Of a stretch of DNA of 18,784 nt, positions 8,930 to 16,527 are shown piece after piece. The stretch is from contig JAEDNQ010000022.1 in NCBI GenBank assembly GCA_016302435.1, positions 1-18,784 of the forward strand. The letters run 5' to 3'. Source of the DNA: Bacteroidaceae bacterium. Its GTDB lineage: Bacteria > Bacteroidota > Bacteroidia > Bacteroidales > Bacteroidaceae. Numbering within the stretch: position 1 is the first letter of the stretch; each line of letters begins with the position of its first letter. Position numbers and translations under genes: made by a program. A model generated the notes under the pieces. The model worked only from the letters and a program-made list of their open reading frames with translations, did not search any database and was not told the origin of the DNA.

Positions 8930-11017
8930 ATGAAACTCATCAACAGAATATATCATTATTGTGGCGCAGGACTGCTGGCAGCATCCAGTGCCATGGTCGC
9001 GCTGAACTCATGTACGGAGAAAATTGACGAGTCCAACCTCTACACCTTCACTGGCGAGATGATGACAGACCACTTTGTCAACAATCCCGACGCCTTCAGC
9101 AGCTACCTCTACATCCTCGGCAAGGTGCACCCGAGCAAGCGCTCCGAATCCACCATGCAGGAACTGCTCTCAGCTCGCGGCAACTATACATGCTTCGCCC
9201 CGACAAACGAGGCCATACAGTCATACCTCGACTCCCTCGTTACCATCGGTCAGTTGGAAAGCAACCAGCTTGAGCAGATTAGCGACTCGGTGGCAGAAGC
9301 CATCGTCTTCAACTCCATCATCGAAAACGGTGACGACGAGGCATACGCCTCCACCACTTTCGATGCCACCCTCGGCAAGACGAACATGAACAACCGCTAT
9401 ATCGACATCTCCTTCGCCAACGACTCGAACAACAACAAGCTGGTCTATGTCAACCTCAACTCGCGCATCGTAGAGAGCGACATTGAGGTGGAGAACGGAT
9501 ATATCCATGCCATTGACAAGGTGCTCTCACCATCCAATGCCTCTGTGGCAGACCTCGTCATCAACTGCGAGAACACACGCCTCTTCGGCGAACTCCTCAC
9601 CATAACAGGCTGGGACACCAAGCTCCAGGACTATGAGGACAAGCAGTGGGCTGAGGACAATGAAGACATCCGCGGCACAGAGTACAGCGGACGCTTCAAG
9701 ACCAAGTACCCAGAAAAGCGCTACAACGGCTACACCATCTTCGTAGAGACAGACTCAGTCTTTGAAGCCAACGGCATCACAGACGTGGAGAGCCTCAAGG
9801 CATGGCTCAAGGAAAACGCTTACTACAACGACGACACCAGCGGCAACACTGAGCCAAGCTGGGGCGATGACTACACCGATGAGGTCAACGCCATCAACCA
9901 GTTTGTCAGCTACCACCTCCTGCCCGAGCAACTCACTTTCGATAAGCTCGTGACCTTCGCCAACGAGTACGGATGCGATGCCGCCACTATGAAAAACCGC
10001 ACACCAGGACAGTTCTTCGTCAACGTGTGGGAATACTGGGAGACAATGGGCAAATACCGCCGCCCAGTCAAGGTGACAGGCATGCGCGGTCAGAAGCGCC
10101 TCAACCGTGTCTCAATCTACAACCAGACAACCTACAAGGAGCGCACATCTCTGATGACAGAAAACCTCGGCATACAGGTTCTCCCGTCAAACAAGACCTA
10201 TGTCAACAACGCACGCAACGGATACTACTTCCCCGTAGACGGCATCCTCGTGTGGAACAGAGACGTGCCTTTCAAGGTGCTCAACGAGCGCATGCGCTAC
10301 GACATCACTTCTCTCTTCCCAGAGTTCCAGACCAACAATATCAGACAAAACCGCGACTCCAAGGCTGGATGCGGACAGGACGGGTGGATTCTCCCTACGG
10401 GCTACCTCACCAATGTTGTTGACATGACCAAGGAAACAGAGTTCGTGTATCTGCCAAACGTAAATTATAGCGGAGGTATCGGTTCGTGGATGAACTACCA
10501 GATAGACGAGTTCAACATCAACGGACAGTTTGACTTCACCATGAAGCTTCCCCCAGTGCCCTACACCGGCACCTATGAGATACGCTACGGCATCAACTCC
10601 AACAACAACCGCGGTATGGCACAGGTATACATCGGCACCAACCCCAACAACCTGCCTGCCATCGGCATTCCGCTCGACCTCCGCGAAAGCTCTGGCTGTG
10701 CTGCCTCTGCCACAGGATGGGTGAGCGACGCAAGCCTCGGTAGCGAGGATGCCATCAACGAGAACGACAAGTCTATGCGCAACCTCGGCTTCATGAAGGG
10801 TCCTAAGTATATCCAGCTCGGCGGCGGAAACACAGGACGCGACGGTACACTCTGTCTCCGCAAGGTCATCTACACAGGCCAGCTCGAAGCAGGCAAGACC
10901 TACTACATACGCTTCAAGTCAGCCCTCGCAGGTAAGAACTTCGAATTCTTCTACGACTATCTCGAAATGGTTCCAAAGTCCGTCTATGCAGGCGATGTAG
11001 CAGAGGACAAGTGGTAA
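8930..11017 (+). CDS. Surface lipoprotein: two FAS1 domains plus C-terminal beta-sandwich-like domain
   Basis: This 695-residue protein has a lipoprotein signal (LNSC, Cys28) followed by acidic residues (TEKIDE), so it is probably displayed on the cell surface. FAS1 unit 1 spans about 54-200 (NYTCFAPTNEAI from 85, closing NGYIHAIDKVLSP near 190). Unit 2 spans about 203-447 (YTIFVETDSVF, a clear H-box SYHLLPEQL, closing NGYYFPVDGILVWN near 430). The last 240 residues are not FAS1. They contain alternating strands such as TYEIRYGINSNN and MAQVYIG, ending in YYIRFKSALAGKNFEFFYDYLEMVP, and look like a beta-sandwich; a carbohydrate-binding-module-like fold is an inference. The gene follows the SusD-like gene by 58 nt, the position usually held by SusE/SusF-type accessory binders. 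A small hairpin (8880-8893) lies in that spacer. Confidence 0.85.
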   Translation: MKLINRIYHYCGAGLLAASSAMVALNSCTEKIDESNLYTFTGEMMTDHFVNNPDAFSSYLYILGKVHPSKRSESTMQELLSARGNYTCFAPTNEAIQSYLDSLVTIGQLESNQLEQISDSVAEAIVFNSIIENGDDEAYASTTFDATLGKTNMNNRYIDISFANDSNNNKLVYVNLNSRIVESDIEVENGYIHAIDKVLSPSNASVADLVINCENTRLFGELLTITGWDTKLQDYEDKQWAEDNEDIRGTEYSGRFKTKYPEKRYNGYTIFVETDSVFEANGITDVESLKAWLKENAYYNDDTSGNTEPSWGDDYTDEVNAINQFVSYHLLPEQLTFDKLVTFANEYGCDAATMKNRTPGQFFVNVWEYWETMGKYRRPVKVTGMRGQKRLNRVSIYNQTTYKERTSLMTENLGIQVLPSNKTYVNNARNGYYFPVDGILVWNRDVPFKVLNERMRYDITSLFPEFQTNNIRQNRDSKAGCGQDGWILPTGYLTNVVDMTKETEFVYLPNVNYSGGIGSWMNYQIDEFNINGQFDFTMKLPPVPYTGTYEIRYGINSNNNRGMAQVYIGTNPNNLPAIGIPLDLRESSGCAASATGWVSDASLGSEDAINENDKSMRNLGFMKGPKYIQLGGGNTGRDGTLCLRKVIYTGQLEAGKTYYIRFKSALAGKNFEFFYDYLEMVPKSVYAGDVAEDKW

Positions 11018-11029
11018 TCAAACTACACA

Positions 11030-11177
11030 AAGACACTTCCCCACACGTACCGAGACTCGCACGCCTACAGATCTCACCCCGTGAAACAAGGCAAGTTTCA
11101 ACACACACAACGAAACATTCCCCCACACGGACTGAGACCATAACGCCTACAGACCTCACTCCCTGTGGAAGTGTCTT
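11030..11177. repeat. Foldback-like element: 11-bp inverted repeat around the spacer
   Basis: AAGACACTTCC (11030-11040) and GGAAGTGTCTT (11167-11177) are exact reverse complements 126 nt apart. They could fold the intercistronic RNA into a long-range stem. As DNA they resemble terminal inverted repeats of a small non-autonomous element, but no target-site duplication is evident. CCACA (11041-11045) can also pair with TGTGG (11164-11168), an alternative register. Confidence 0.55.
11039..11162. repeat. Imperfect direct repeat pair, 82-nt offset
   Basis: Copy A (11039-11080) and copy B (11121-11162) align without gaps and are identical at 34 of 42 positions by hand count. They share CCCCACACG at the start, GAGAC in the middle and ACGCCTACAGA followed by CTCAC near the end. 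No third full copy was seen. The pair may come from a local duplication. Confidence 0.65.
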
Positions 11178-11207
11178 CAGATCAACGAACTTTAATCATC
11201 GACAAAC

Positions 11208-13091
11208 ATGAACAACAACAGAATATACAAATGGTTGGGCGGCTCACTTGCAGCCGCCGCCATCTCTGCCTGCTTCACCGCATGCTCTGACGACCATTTC
11301 GACATCGTAGACATCACGCCCGACGGTGCAGGCAAGGTATCCCTCTGGGACAACATAAGCTCCAAGCCCGAACTCAGCCAATACAAGGACATCCTGCAGA
11401 GCGTCTACTACTCTCAGAGCGAAGACAAGACCACTCCGCAGACATATGCCGACGTGCTCAGCGGCAATGCCACATACACCATCTGGGCACCAACCAACGG
11501 AAGCTTCAACTACGAGTACTACAAAGGCCTCCTCAACACAGGAGAGCGCGACAGCATCTACAAGGTGGAGAAAGAGCTCATCCGCAACAGCATGACTCGC
11601 TACTCCATGATAATCAACTCCACCGACTCTGTCAAGGTACAGCTTTTCAACGACAAGTCGGCTTGGCTCAACTACGACAAGAAGACTATCAAGGGTATGC
11701 TCATGACACACCCCAACATAGCCTCTACCAACGGTGTGCTCCACATCACCGAAGGTCCACTGCCCTATCAGCCCAACCTCTACGAGTTCCTCAAATCTCG
11801 TCCGGATCTCGACTCCATCAGCTCCTTCATCAAGAGCTTCGAGAAGAAGCAGTTTGACGAGTTCGCCTCCACACAGGGTCCCACCGTCAATGGCGAAATA
11901 ACATGGGTTGACTCCGTCACCTATATCACCAACGACTACACTCGCTACTACATGGGCGCATTCCTTGAGCGCGAGGACTCCAACTACGTGATGATTATCC
12001 CAAACAATGACGCTTGGAAGAACACACTCGACAAGACCAAGAACTATTTCAAGTACAAACTCTCATACAAGCAGGATGTCAACACACAGACAGAGCAAGG
12101 CAAAGACACCACCATCACTGGCGCTGAAACCAAGTTCACTCAGATTGAGATTGACTCAATGACTAACTTCGCCGCCAAGGATGCCATCTGCCGCTACCTC
12201 TCCTTCAATGCCAACTGGCAGTATGAGCAGATTCCTATCACGTCGATAGCCGACATCCGCAACGCTGACGCACGCATCGACTCTCTCCGCCCAACAGCCG
12301 GACGAAAGTTCAAGAAAACAGGCACACTCAGCTGGGTAGACTCACGCAACGAGGTACTCGCCGTAGACAATTACGCCGACCTCTTCGGCAATGCTGATCC
12401 AATAGAGGTGAGCAACGGTTATGCCTACATCGTCGACAACTTCGCCTTCCCATCATCCTACTATGCGCCAGACAAAGACATCGTCGCACGCGGCTACTTC
12501 GAGTCTGCCGACAAGAACTGTAACCCTTCAGCCCTCGCCTGGAGCAAAAACGTTTCCCTCGACAAGGTTGACGAAGAGACAGGAGAAGTCATCGCCCACC
12601 GCGACAGCACATACAAGTATGACTACCTCGTCATGAGCAACACCTCTGCCACCGCTCACCCTGGAGCCTACTTCAAGCTTGACAACGTGCTCTCATGCAA
12701 GTACGACATCTATGTCGTCATCGGTTACAACACTGACTATGACCTCCAAAACAAATTCCGCGCCTACATCTCTTACGACACTGACGCCAAGCGCGAGAAA
12801 GATGAGGCACTAAAAAATCCTAACGAGGACGCAGTTGACGCCGAAGGCAAGAGCATCTACAACACCAACGACTTCGTCAACCGCAAGCCCGTGGCAAACG
12901 ACGACCTCACCATGAACTACACCGACACCATCCTCATCGCCCGCGACTTCGAATTCCCTGTAGCATACTGGGGACTCGACAAGGCCTACCCGACCATCCA
13001 GCTGAAGAGCAACTTCACCTCTAAGCAGAAGGCTTATTACTCACGCGAGATATGGGTCAACGCAATCATCATGAAAGCTAAAGAATGGTAA
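11208..13091 (+). CDS. Surface lipoprotein: two FAS1-like domains plus C-terminal beta domain
   Basis: This 627-residue lipoprotein has Cys26 in FTAC (Cys22 in ISAC is an alternative), followed by Ser-Asp-Asp, consistent with surface exposure. FAS1 unit 1 spans about 38-190 (NATYTIWAPTNGSF from 87, closing NGVLHITEGPLPYQ near 175). Unit 2 spans about 195-420 (YVMIIPNNDAW, then NGYAYIVDNFAFPSSYY near 403). The rest, about 425-627, is beta-rich (YFKLDNVLSCKYDIYVVIGYN, FRAYISYDT) and ends in Trp. Its architecture parallels the preceding FAS1 gene, suggesting an old duplication, but the sequences have diverged strongly. Its TAA at 13089-13091 lies 20 nt before the SusC start. It is inferred to be a surface binding protein for the second transporter pair; the ligand is unknown. 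Confidence 0.82.
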   Translation: MNNNRIYKWLGGSLAAAAISACFTACSDDHFDIVDITPDGAGKVSLWDNISSKPELSQYKDILQSVYYSQSEDKTTPQTYADVLSGNATYTIWAPTNGSFNYEYYKGLLNTGERDSIYKVEKELIRNSMTRYSMIINSTDSVKVQLFNDKSAWLNYDKKTIKGMLMTHPNIASTNGVLHITEGPLPYQPNLYEFLKSRPDLDSISSFIKSFEKKQFDEFASTQGPTVNGEITWVDSVTYITNDYTRYYMGAFLEREDSNYVMIIPNNDAWKNTLDKTKNYFKYKLSYKQDVNTQTEQGKDTTITGAETKFTQIEIDSMTNFAAKDAICRYLSFNANWQYEQIPITSIADIRNADARIDSLRPTAGRKFKKTGTLSWVDSRNEVLAVDNYADLFGNADPIEVSNGYAYIVDNFAFPSSYYAPDKDIVARGYFESADKNCNPSALAWSKNVSLDKVDEETGEVIAHRDSTYKYDYLVMSNTSATAHPGAYFKLDNVLSCKYDIYVVIGYNTDYDLQNKFRAYISYDTDAKREKDEALKNPNEDAVDAEGKSIYNTNDFVNRKPVANDDLTMNYTDTILIARDFEFPVAYWGLDKAYPTIQLKSNFTSKQKAYYSREIWVNAIIMKAKEW

Positions 13092-13111
13092 ACCTCCAAA
13101 ATAACATCAAC

Positions 13112-16100
13112 ATGAAAGATTATAAGAACATATTAGGACAGGGCATCGCCAACACTCTCCGAATAGCGACAGGCATCGTTATGTTATCTGGAGCGACAAC
13201 CGTCATAGCTCAGGAAACAGACAGCATCCCAGCCAAAGCAAGAAGAGCAGCCGCTGCAGCCCCCAAATACGAGATGAAAGAAGTCAGCGGATACGTCTAC
13301 GACGCTGCCACCAAGACACCTATCGACGGTGCCAAGGTACAGGCATACGGCAATGAGCGCTACTCCGTCATGACAGGAGAAGACGGCAAATACACACTCT
13401 CTGTGCCTGTCTTCGTCAACTCACTCTATGTCACAGTGCCTGAGTACAACCCTGCACAGGTCAGCTTCAACGGCAGCTCAGCTCCAGCAGCCAACCTCTA
13501 CAGCAGCAAGTTCACAGCCGTATACAGCCCCACAACCGCCATCACTGCCACAGGCAAGGCTACACTCAACAACAGCTCTGCCATCACTCTCGATGAGGAA
13601 GTGGAGACACAGCTCTCGGGCGATATCCACGCCATTAACCGCACAGGCATGCGCGGACAGGGCGTAGCAATGTTCATACGCGGTCTCAACTCGCTCAACA
13701 TCAACGCACAGCCACTCATCGTCCTCGACGGCATGATAATGGACCCTCAGCTCGACCGCACAAGCATCCATGACGGCTTCTTCAACAACGTACTCGCCGG
13801 CATCGACCCCGAAGACATTGAGACCATCGAAGTACTCAAGAACGCCACAGCCATCTACGGCGCACGCGGAGGCAACGGAGTAGTCATCATCAACACCAAG
13901 CGCGGCCACTCCATGGCAACAAAGATCAACATCAGCGCTAACGCAGGCTTCGAACTCAAGCCTTCGCTCACACCGATGATGAACGCAAGCCAGTTCCGCA
14001 GCTACACCAGCGACCTCATCGGTACGACGAAGTACGGATCAGAGCACACCACAGGCTCCACATCCATCCCCTTCCTCAATGCCAACCCCGACTACTACTG
14101 GTACCCCATGTACCACAACGAGACCAACTGGAGCGATGACCTCTACCAGGTAGCAGCCACCCAGAACTACAAGGTCAACGTGCAGGGAGGAGACGACGTG
14201 GCGATGTACAACCTCTCCCTCGGCTACAGCAACTCTGCCTCCACAGCCAAGGAGAACGGCTTCGACCGCCTCAACATCCGCTTCAACACCGACATCCAAC
14301 TCATAAAGAATCTCTCCACCCAGCTCGACATCTCCTTCTCAAAGATGTCATACAACCTCCGCGACAACGGATGGGCAGAGAAATATGAGAGCAGCACCAT
14401 CTCCTCACCCAATGTCCTCGGCCTCGTGCAGTCACCCTTCCTCTCCAAGTACGGCTACTACACAGGCGACGACGGCAAGCTCCACCTCTCTTCCGTATAT
14501 GCAGGCAAATACGTCGACGACAGCAACTACCCCTTCGACTATGCCTCAGCCTACGGCACCAACACCGCCCTCGCCAATCCTTACTGGATTCTCAAGAACG
14601 GTGACGGAGCAAACAAGAACAGACAGGAGGTGACACAGTTCAACCTCAACGTCATGCCAAAGTGGGAGATAAACAAGCATCTCAACATCACCAACCGCTT
14701 CGCCTACCAGCTCAACCGCACCAACGAGAAGTACTACCTCCCAGAGGCTGGTATACCAGTCTTCAACTACGAAGGCTACGGCGACGTCACATCTGTCGTC
14801 AAGTCACTCTTCTCCAAGGAGACTTCCGTACACGAAGAACTGCGCATCAACTGGGCTGCCGACTACGGCAAGCACGGCGTAAGCGCCTTCGGAGGCATGC
14901 GCTTCACCAGCAACCGCTTCTCCGACTCTTACATGCGCTCATACAACACCGGCAACGACAAGATGCCAAACATGAGCAACTCCAACAAGTTCCCACAGGT
15001 CGACGGTTCACAAGACGGATGGAACAACCTCGCCTACTTCGTCCAGGGACGCTGGGCTGTCAAGAACACCTACTTCCTCGAAGGAACACTCTCTGCAGAG
15101 ACATCCTCACGCTTCGGCCTCGAAGCTAACGACGGTGTCAAGCTCTTCGGAGTAAGATGGGGCATCTTCCCCAGCCTCCAGGCTGGATGGGTCCTCTCCA
15201 ACGAGAAGTGGATGCAGAAGGCAAAGGGCATCAACTACCTCAAGCTCACTGCAGGCTATGATGAGTCAGGCAACGACAACATCGACTACGCTGCCGCACG
15301 CACATACTTCAAGTCTTACACCTTCCTCAAAAACGCCATCGCGCTCCAGCTGGCCAACATCGAGAACCCATCCATCCAGTGGGAGACAACACGCAAGTGG
15401 AACGTAGGCCTCAGCGGCTCATTCCTCAAGGACCGCATCCAGGCAGGAGTAGACTTCTACGTGTCCAACACCGACAACCTCATCACCTACAAGTCCATCA
15501 ACTACATGTCAGGACTCGCAGGCTACATGTGCAACGACGGTTCTCTCCGCAACACCGGACTTGAAGCCAAAGCCAACATCATCCTCGTCAACGGCAAGAA
15601 CTTCAAGTGGCAGCTCGGAGCAACTCTCGGCCATTACAAGAATGAGCTTACATCACTCCCCGAGGGCGACTACACACAGAAGGTCTACGGAGCAGAGATA
15701 CTCACCTCCGTCGGCAAGGCAGCAGGCCTCTTCTACGGCTACAAGACCAACGGCATCTTCTCTACCGAAGCTGAAGCAGCCGCAGCCACCACAAAGACAG
15801 AAGACGGACACCTCAAGTACCCTACAGGCATCACCAACAAGCCCTACCGCAACTTCTCAGCTGGCGACGTGCGCTTTGTTGACCTCAGCGGCGACGGCAT
15901 CATAAGCGAAGACGACAAGACCATCATCGGTGATCCTAACCCCGACATCTACGGCAACATCAGCACCAACCTCTCCTACAAGCGCTGGAGCCTCGACATC
16001 ATCTTCAAGTACTCTCTTGGCAATGACATCTACAACTATCAGCGCTCACAGCTCGAGTCACTCAACAGCTTCTACAACCAGACAACAGCTGCATTGAACC

Positions 16101-16438
16101 GCTGGACATGCGAAGGCGACAAGGCACTCCTTCCACGCGTCATGTCACCCGAGTCAGAACAGTGGGTCAACAACGAACGCTTCTCTGACCGCTGGATAGA
16201 AGACGGCTCATACCTCAAGCTCAAGAAGGTGCGCCTCACCTACGAGTTGCCAGTCAACACCTCTTGGCTCCAGGGACTCACCGTCTGGGCTGAGACAAAC
16301 GACCTCTTCACCCTCACCAAATATTCTGGCAAGGACCCAGAGTTCTCATGCGGCAACGGCATCCTCTACCAGGGTATCGACGCAGGTCTGCTCCCACGCA
16401 ACAGAAGCTTCAACCTCGGTTTGAAAATCAACCTCTAA
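13112..16438 (+). CDS. SusC-like TonB-dependent outer-membrane transporter (second pair, divergent plug)
   Basis: This 1108-residue protein is a SusC/RagA-family channel. The ATG at 13112 begins a signal peptide ending near Ala33 (VIA before Gln34). An in-frame ATG at 13085, two bases ahead of the upstream TAA, would add nine residues and remains possible. An unusual Ala/Arg/Lys-rich linker (about 38-52) precedes a carboxypeptidase-regulatory-like domain (about 58-135). The plug follows, with the family motif altered to VLKNATAIYGARGGNG (241-256), two residues shorter than the usual VLKDAAATAIYG form. A clear LxEVVV-type TonB box is not visible. A calcium-loop-like DLSGDGIISEDD is at 924-935. 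The barrel ends in Leu rather than an aromatic residue. There is no STN domain. The SusD-like partner follows after 89 nt. The family is certain and the substrate unknown. Confidence 0.93.
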   Translation: MKDYKNILGQGIANTLRIATGIVMLSGATTVIAQETDSIPAKARRAAAAAPKYEMKEVSGYVYDAATKTPIDGAKVQAYGNERYSVMTGEDGKYTLSVPVFVNSLYVTVPEYNPAQVSFNGSSAPAANLYSSKFTAVYSPTTAITATGKATLNNSSAITLDEEVETQLSGDIHAINRTGMRGQGVAMFIRGLNSLNINAQPLIVLDGMIMDPQLDRTSIHDGFFNNVLAGIDPEDIETIEVLKNATAIYGARGGNGVVIINTKRGHSMATKINISANAGFELKPSLTPMMNASQFRSYTSDLIGTTKYGSEHTTGSTSIPFLNANPDYYWYPMYHNETNWSDDLYQVAATQNYKVNVQGGDDVAMYNLSLGYSNSASTAKENGFDRLNIRFNTDIQLIKNLSTQLDISFSKMSYNLRDNGWAEKYESSTISSPNVLGLVQSPFLSKYGYYTGDDGKLHLSSVYAGKYVDDSNYPFDYASAYGTNTALANPYWILKNGDGANKNRQEVTQFNLNVMPKWEINKHLNITNRFAYQLNRTNEKYYLPEAGIPVFNYEGYGDVTSVVKSLFSKETSVHEELRINWAADYGKHGVSAFGGMRFTSNRFSDSYMRSYNTGNDKMPNMSNSNKFPQVDGSQDGWNNLAYFVQGRWAVKNTYFLEGTLSAETSSRFGLEANDGVKLFGVRWGIFPSLQAGWVLSNEKWMQKAKGINYLKLTAGYDESGNDNIDYAAARTYFKSYTFLKNAIALQLANIENPSIQWETTRKWNVGLSGSFLKDRIQAGVDFYVSNTDNLITYKSINYMSGLAGYMCNDGSLRNTGLEAKANIILVNGKNFKWQLGATLGHYKNELTSLPEGDYTQKVYGAEILTSVGKAAGLFYGYKTNGIFSTEAEAAAATTKTEDGHLKYPTGITNKPYRNFSAGDVRFVDLSGDGIISEDDKTIIGDPNPDIYGNISTNLSYKRWSLDIIFKYSLGNDIYNYQRSQLESLNSFYNQTTAALNRWTCEGDKALLPRVMSPESEQWVNNERFSDRWIEDGSYLKLKKVRLTYELPVNTSWLQGLTVWAETNDLFTLTKYSGKDPEFSCGNGILYQGIDAGLLPRNRSFNLGLKINL

Positions 16439-16452
16439 TACTCGTGCCTACA

Positions 16453-16491
16453 CTCAGGGGGCACCGGTCCACACAGTCCCCTGCCCCCGAG
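16453..16491 (+). promoter_or_regulatory. G+C-rich intercistronic hairpin between second SusC and SusD genes
   Basis: GGGGGCA (16457-16463) pairs with TGCCCCC (16482-16488). CTC (16453-16455) extends the stem with GAG (16489-16491) around one bulged A, leaving an 18-nt loop. An alternative register pairs CAGGGG (16456-16460 plus one base) with CCCCTG (16478-16483). It is followed by A-rich sequence and no U-tract, so it is more likely an mRNA stability or processing element than a terminator. Confidence 0.6.
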
Positions 16492-16527
16492 CTGACATGA
16501 TATGATAACACGATAAAACATCACAAT

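Larger units (their letters stand above)
11018..11207 (+). other. 190-nt C-rich spacer with nested repeats
   Basis: This is the longest spacer inside the operon and, unlike the others, is C-rich rather than A-rich. It holds an 11-bp inverted repeat (11030-11040 with 11167-11177) that encloses two imperfect direct repeats with an 82-nt offset. The open frame across it (66 codons) has a repetitive Thr/Pro/Arg-rich product with no signal or domain, so I do not call a gene. It could be a foldback element, a processing site, or decayed sequence. Confidence 0.5.

Noticed and set aside
11011..11211. 66-codon open frame across the spacer before the third FAS1 gene
   Set aside because: It overlaps the end of one gene and the start of the next in another frame, has a repetitive Thr/Pro/Arg product because of the direct repeats, and no signal or domain.
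11244..11744. Antisense open frame (166 codons) over the start of the third FAS1 gene
   Set aside because: Same shadow pattern, fully inside a well-supported sense gene with clear FAS1 motifs.
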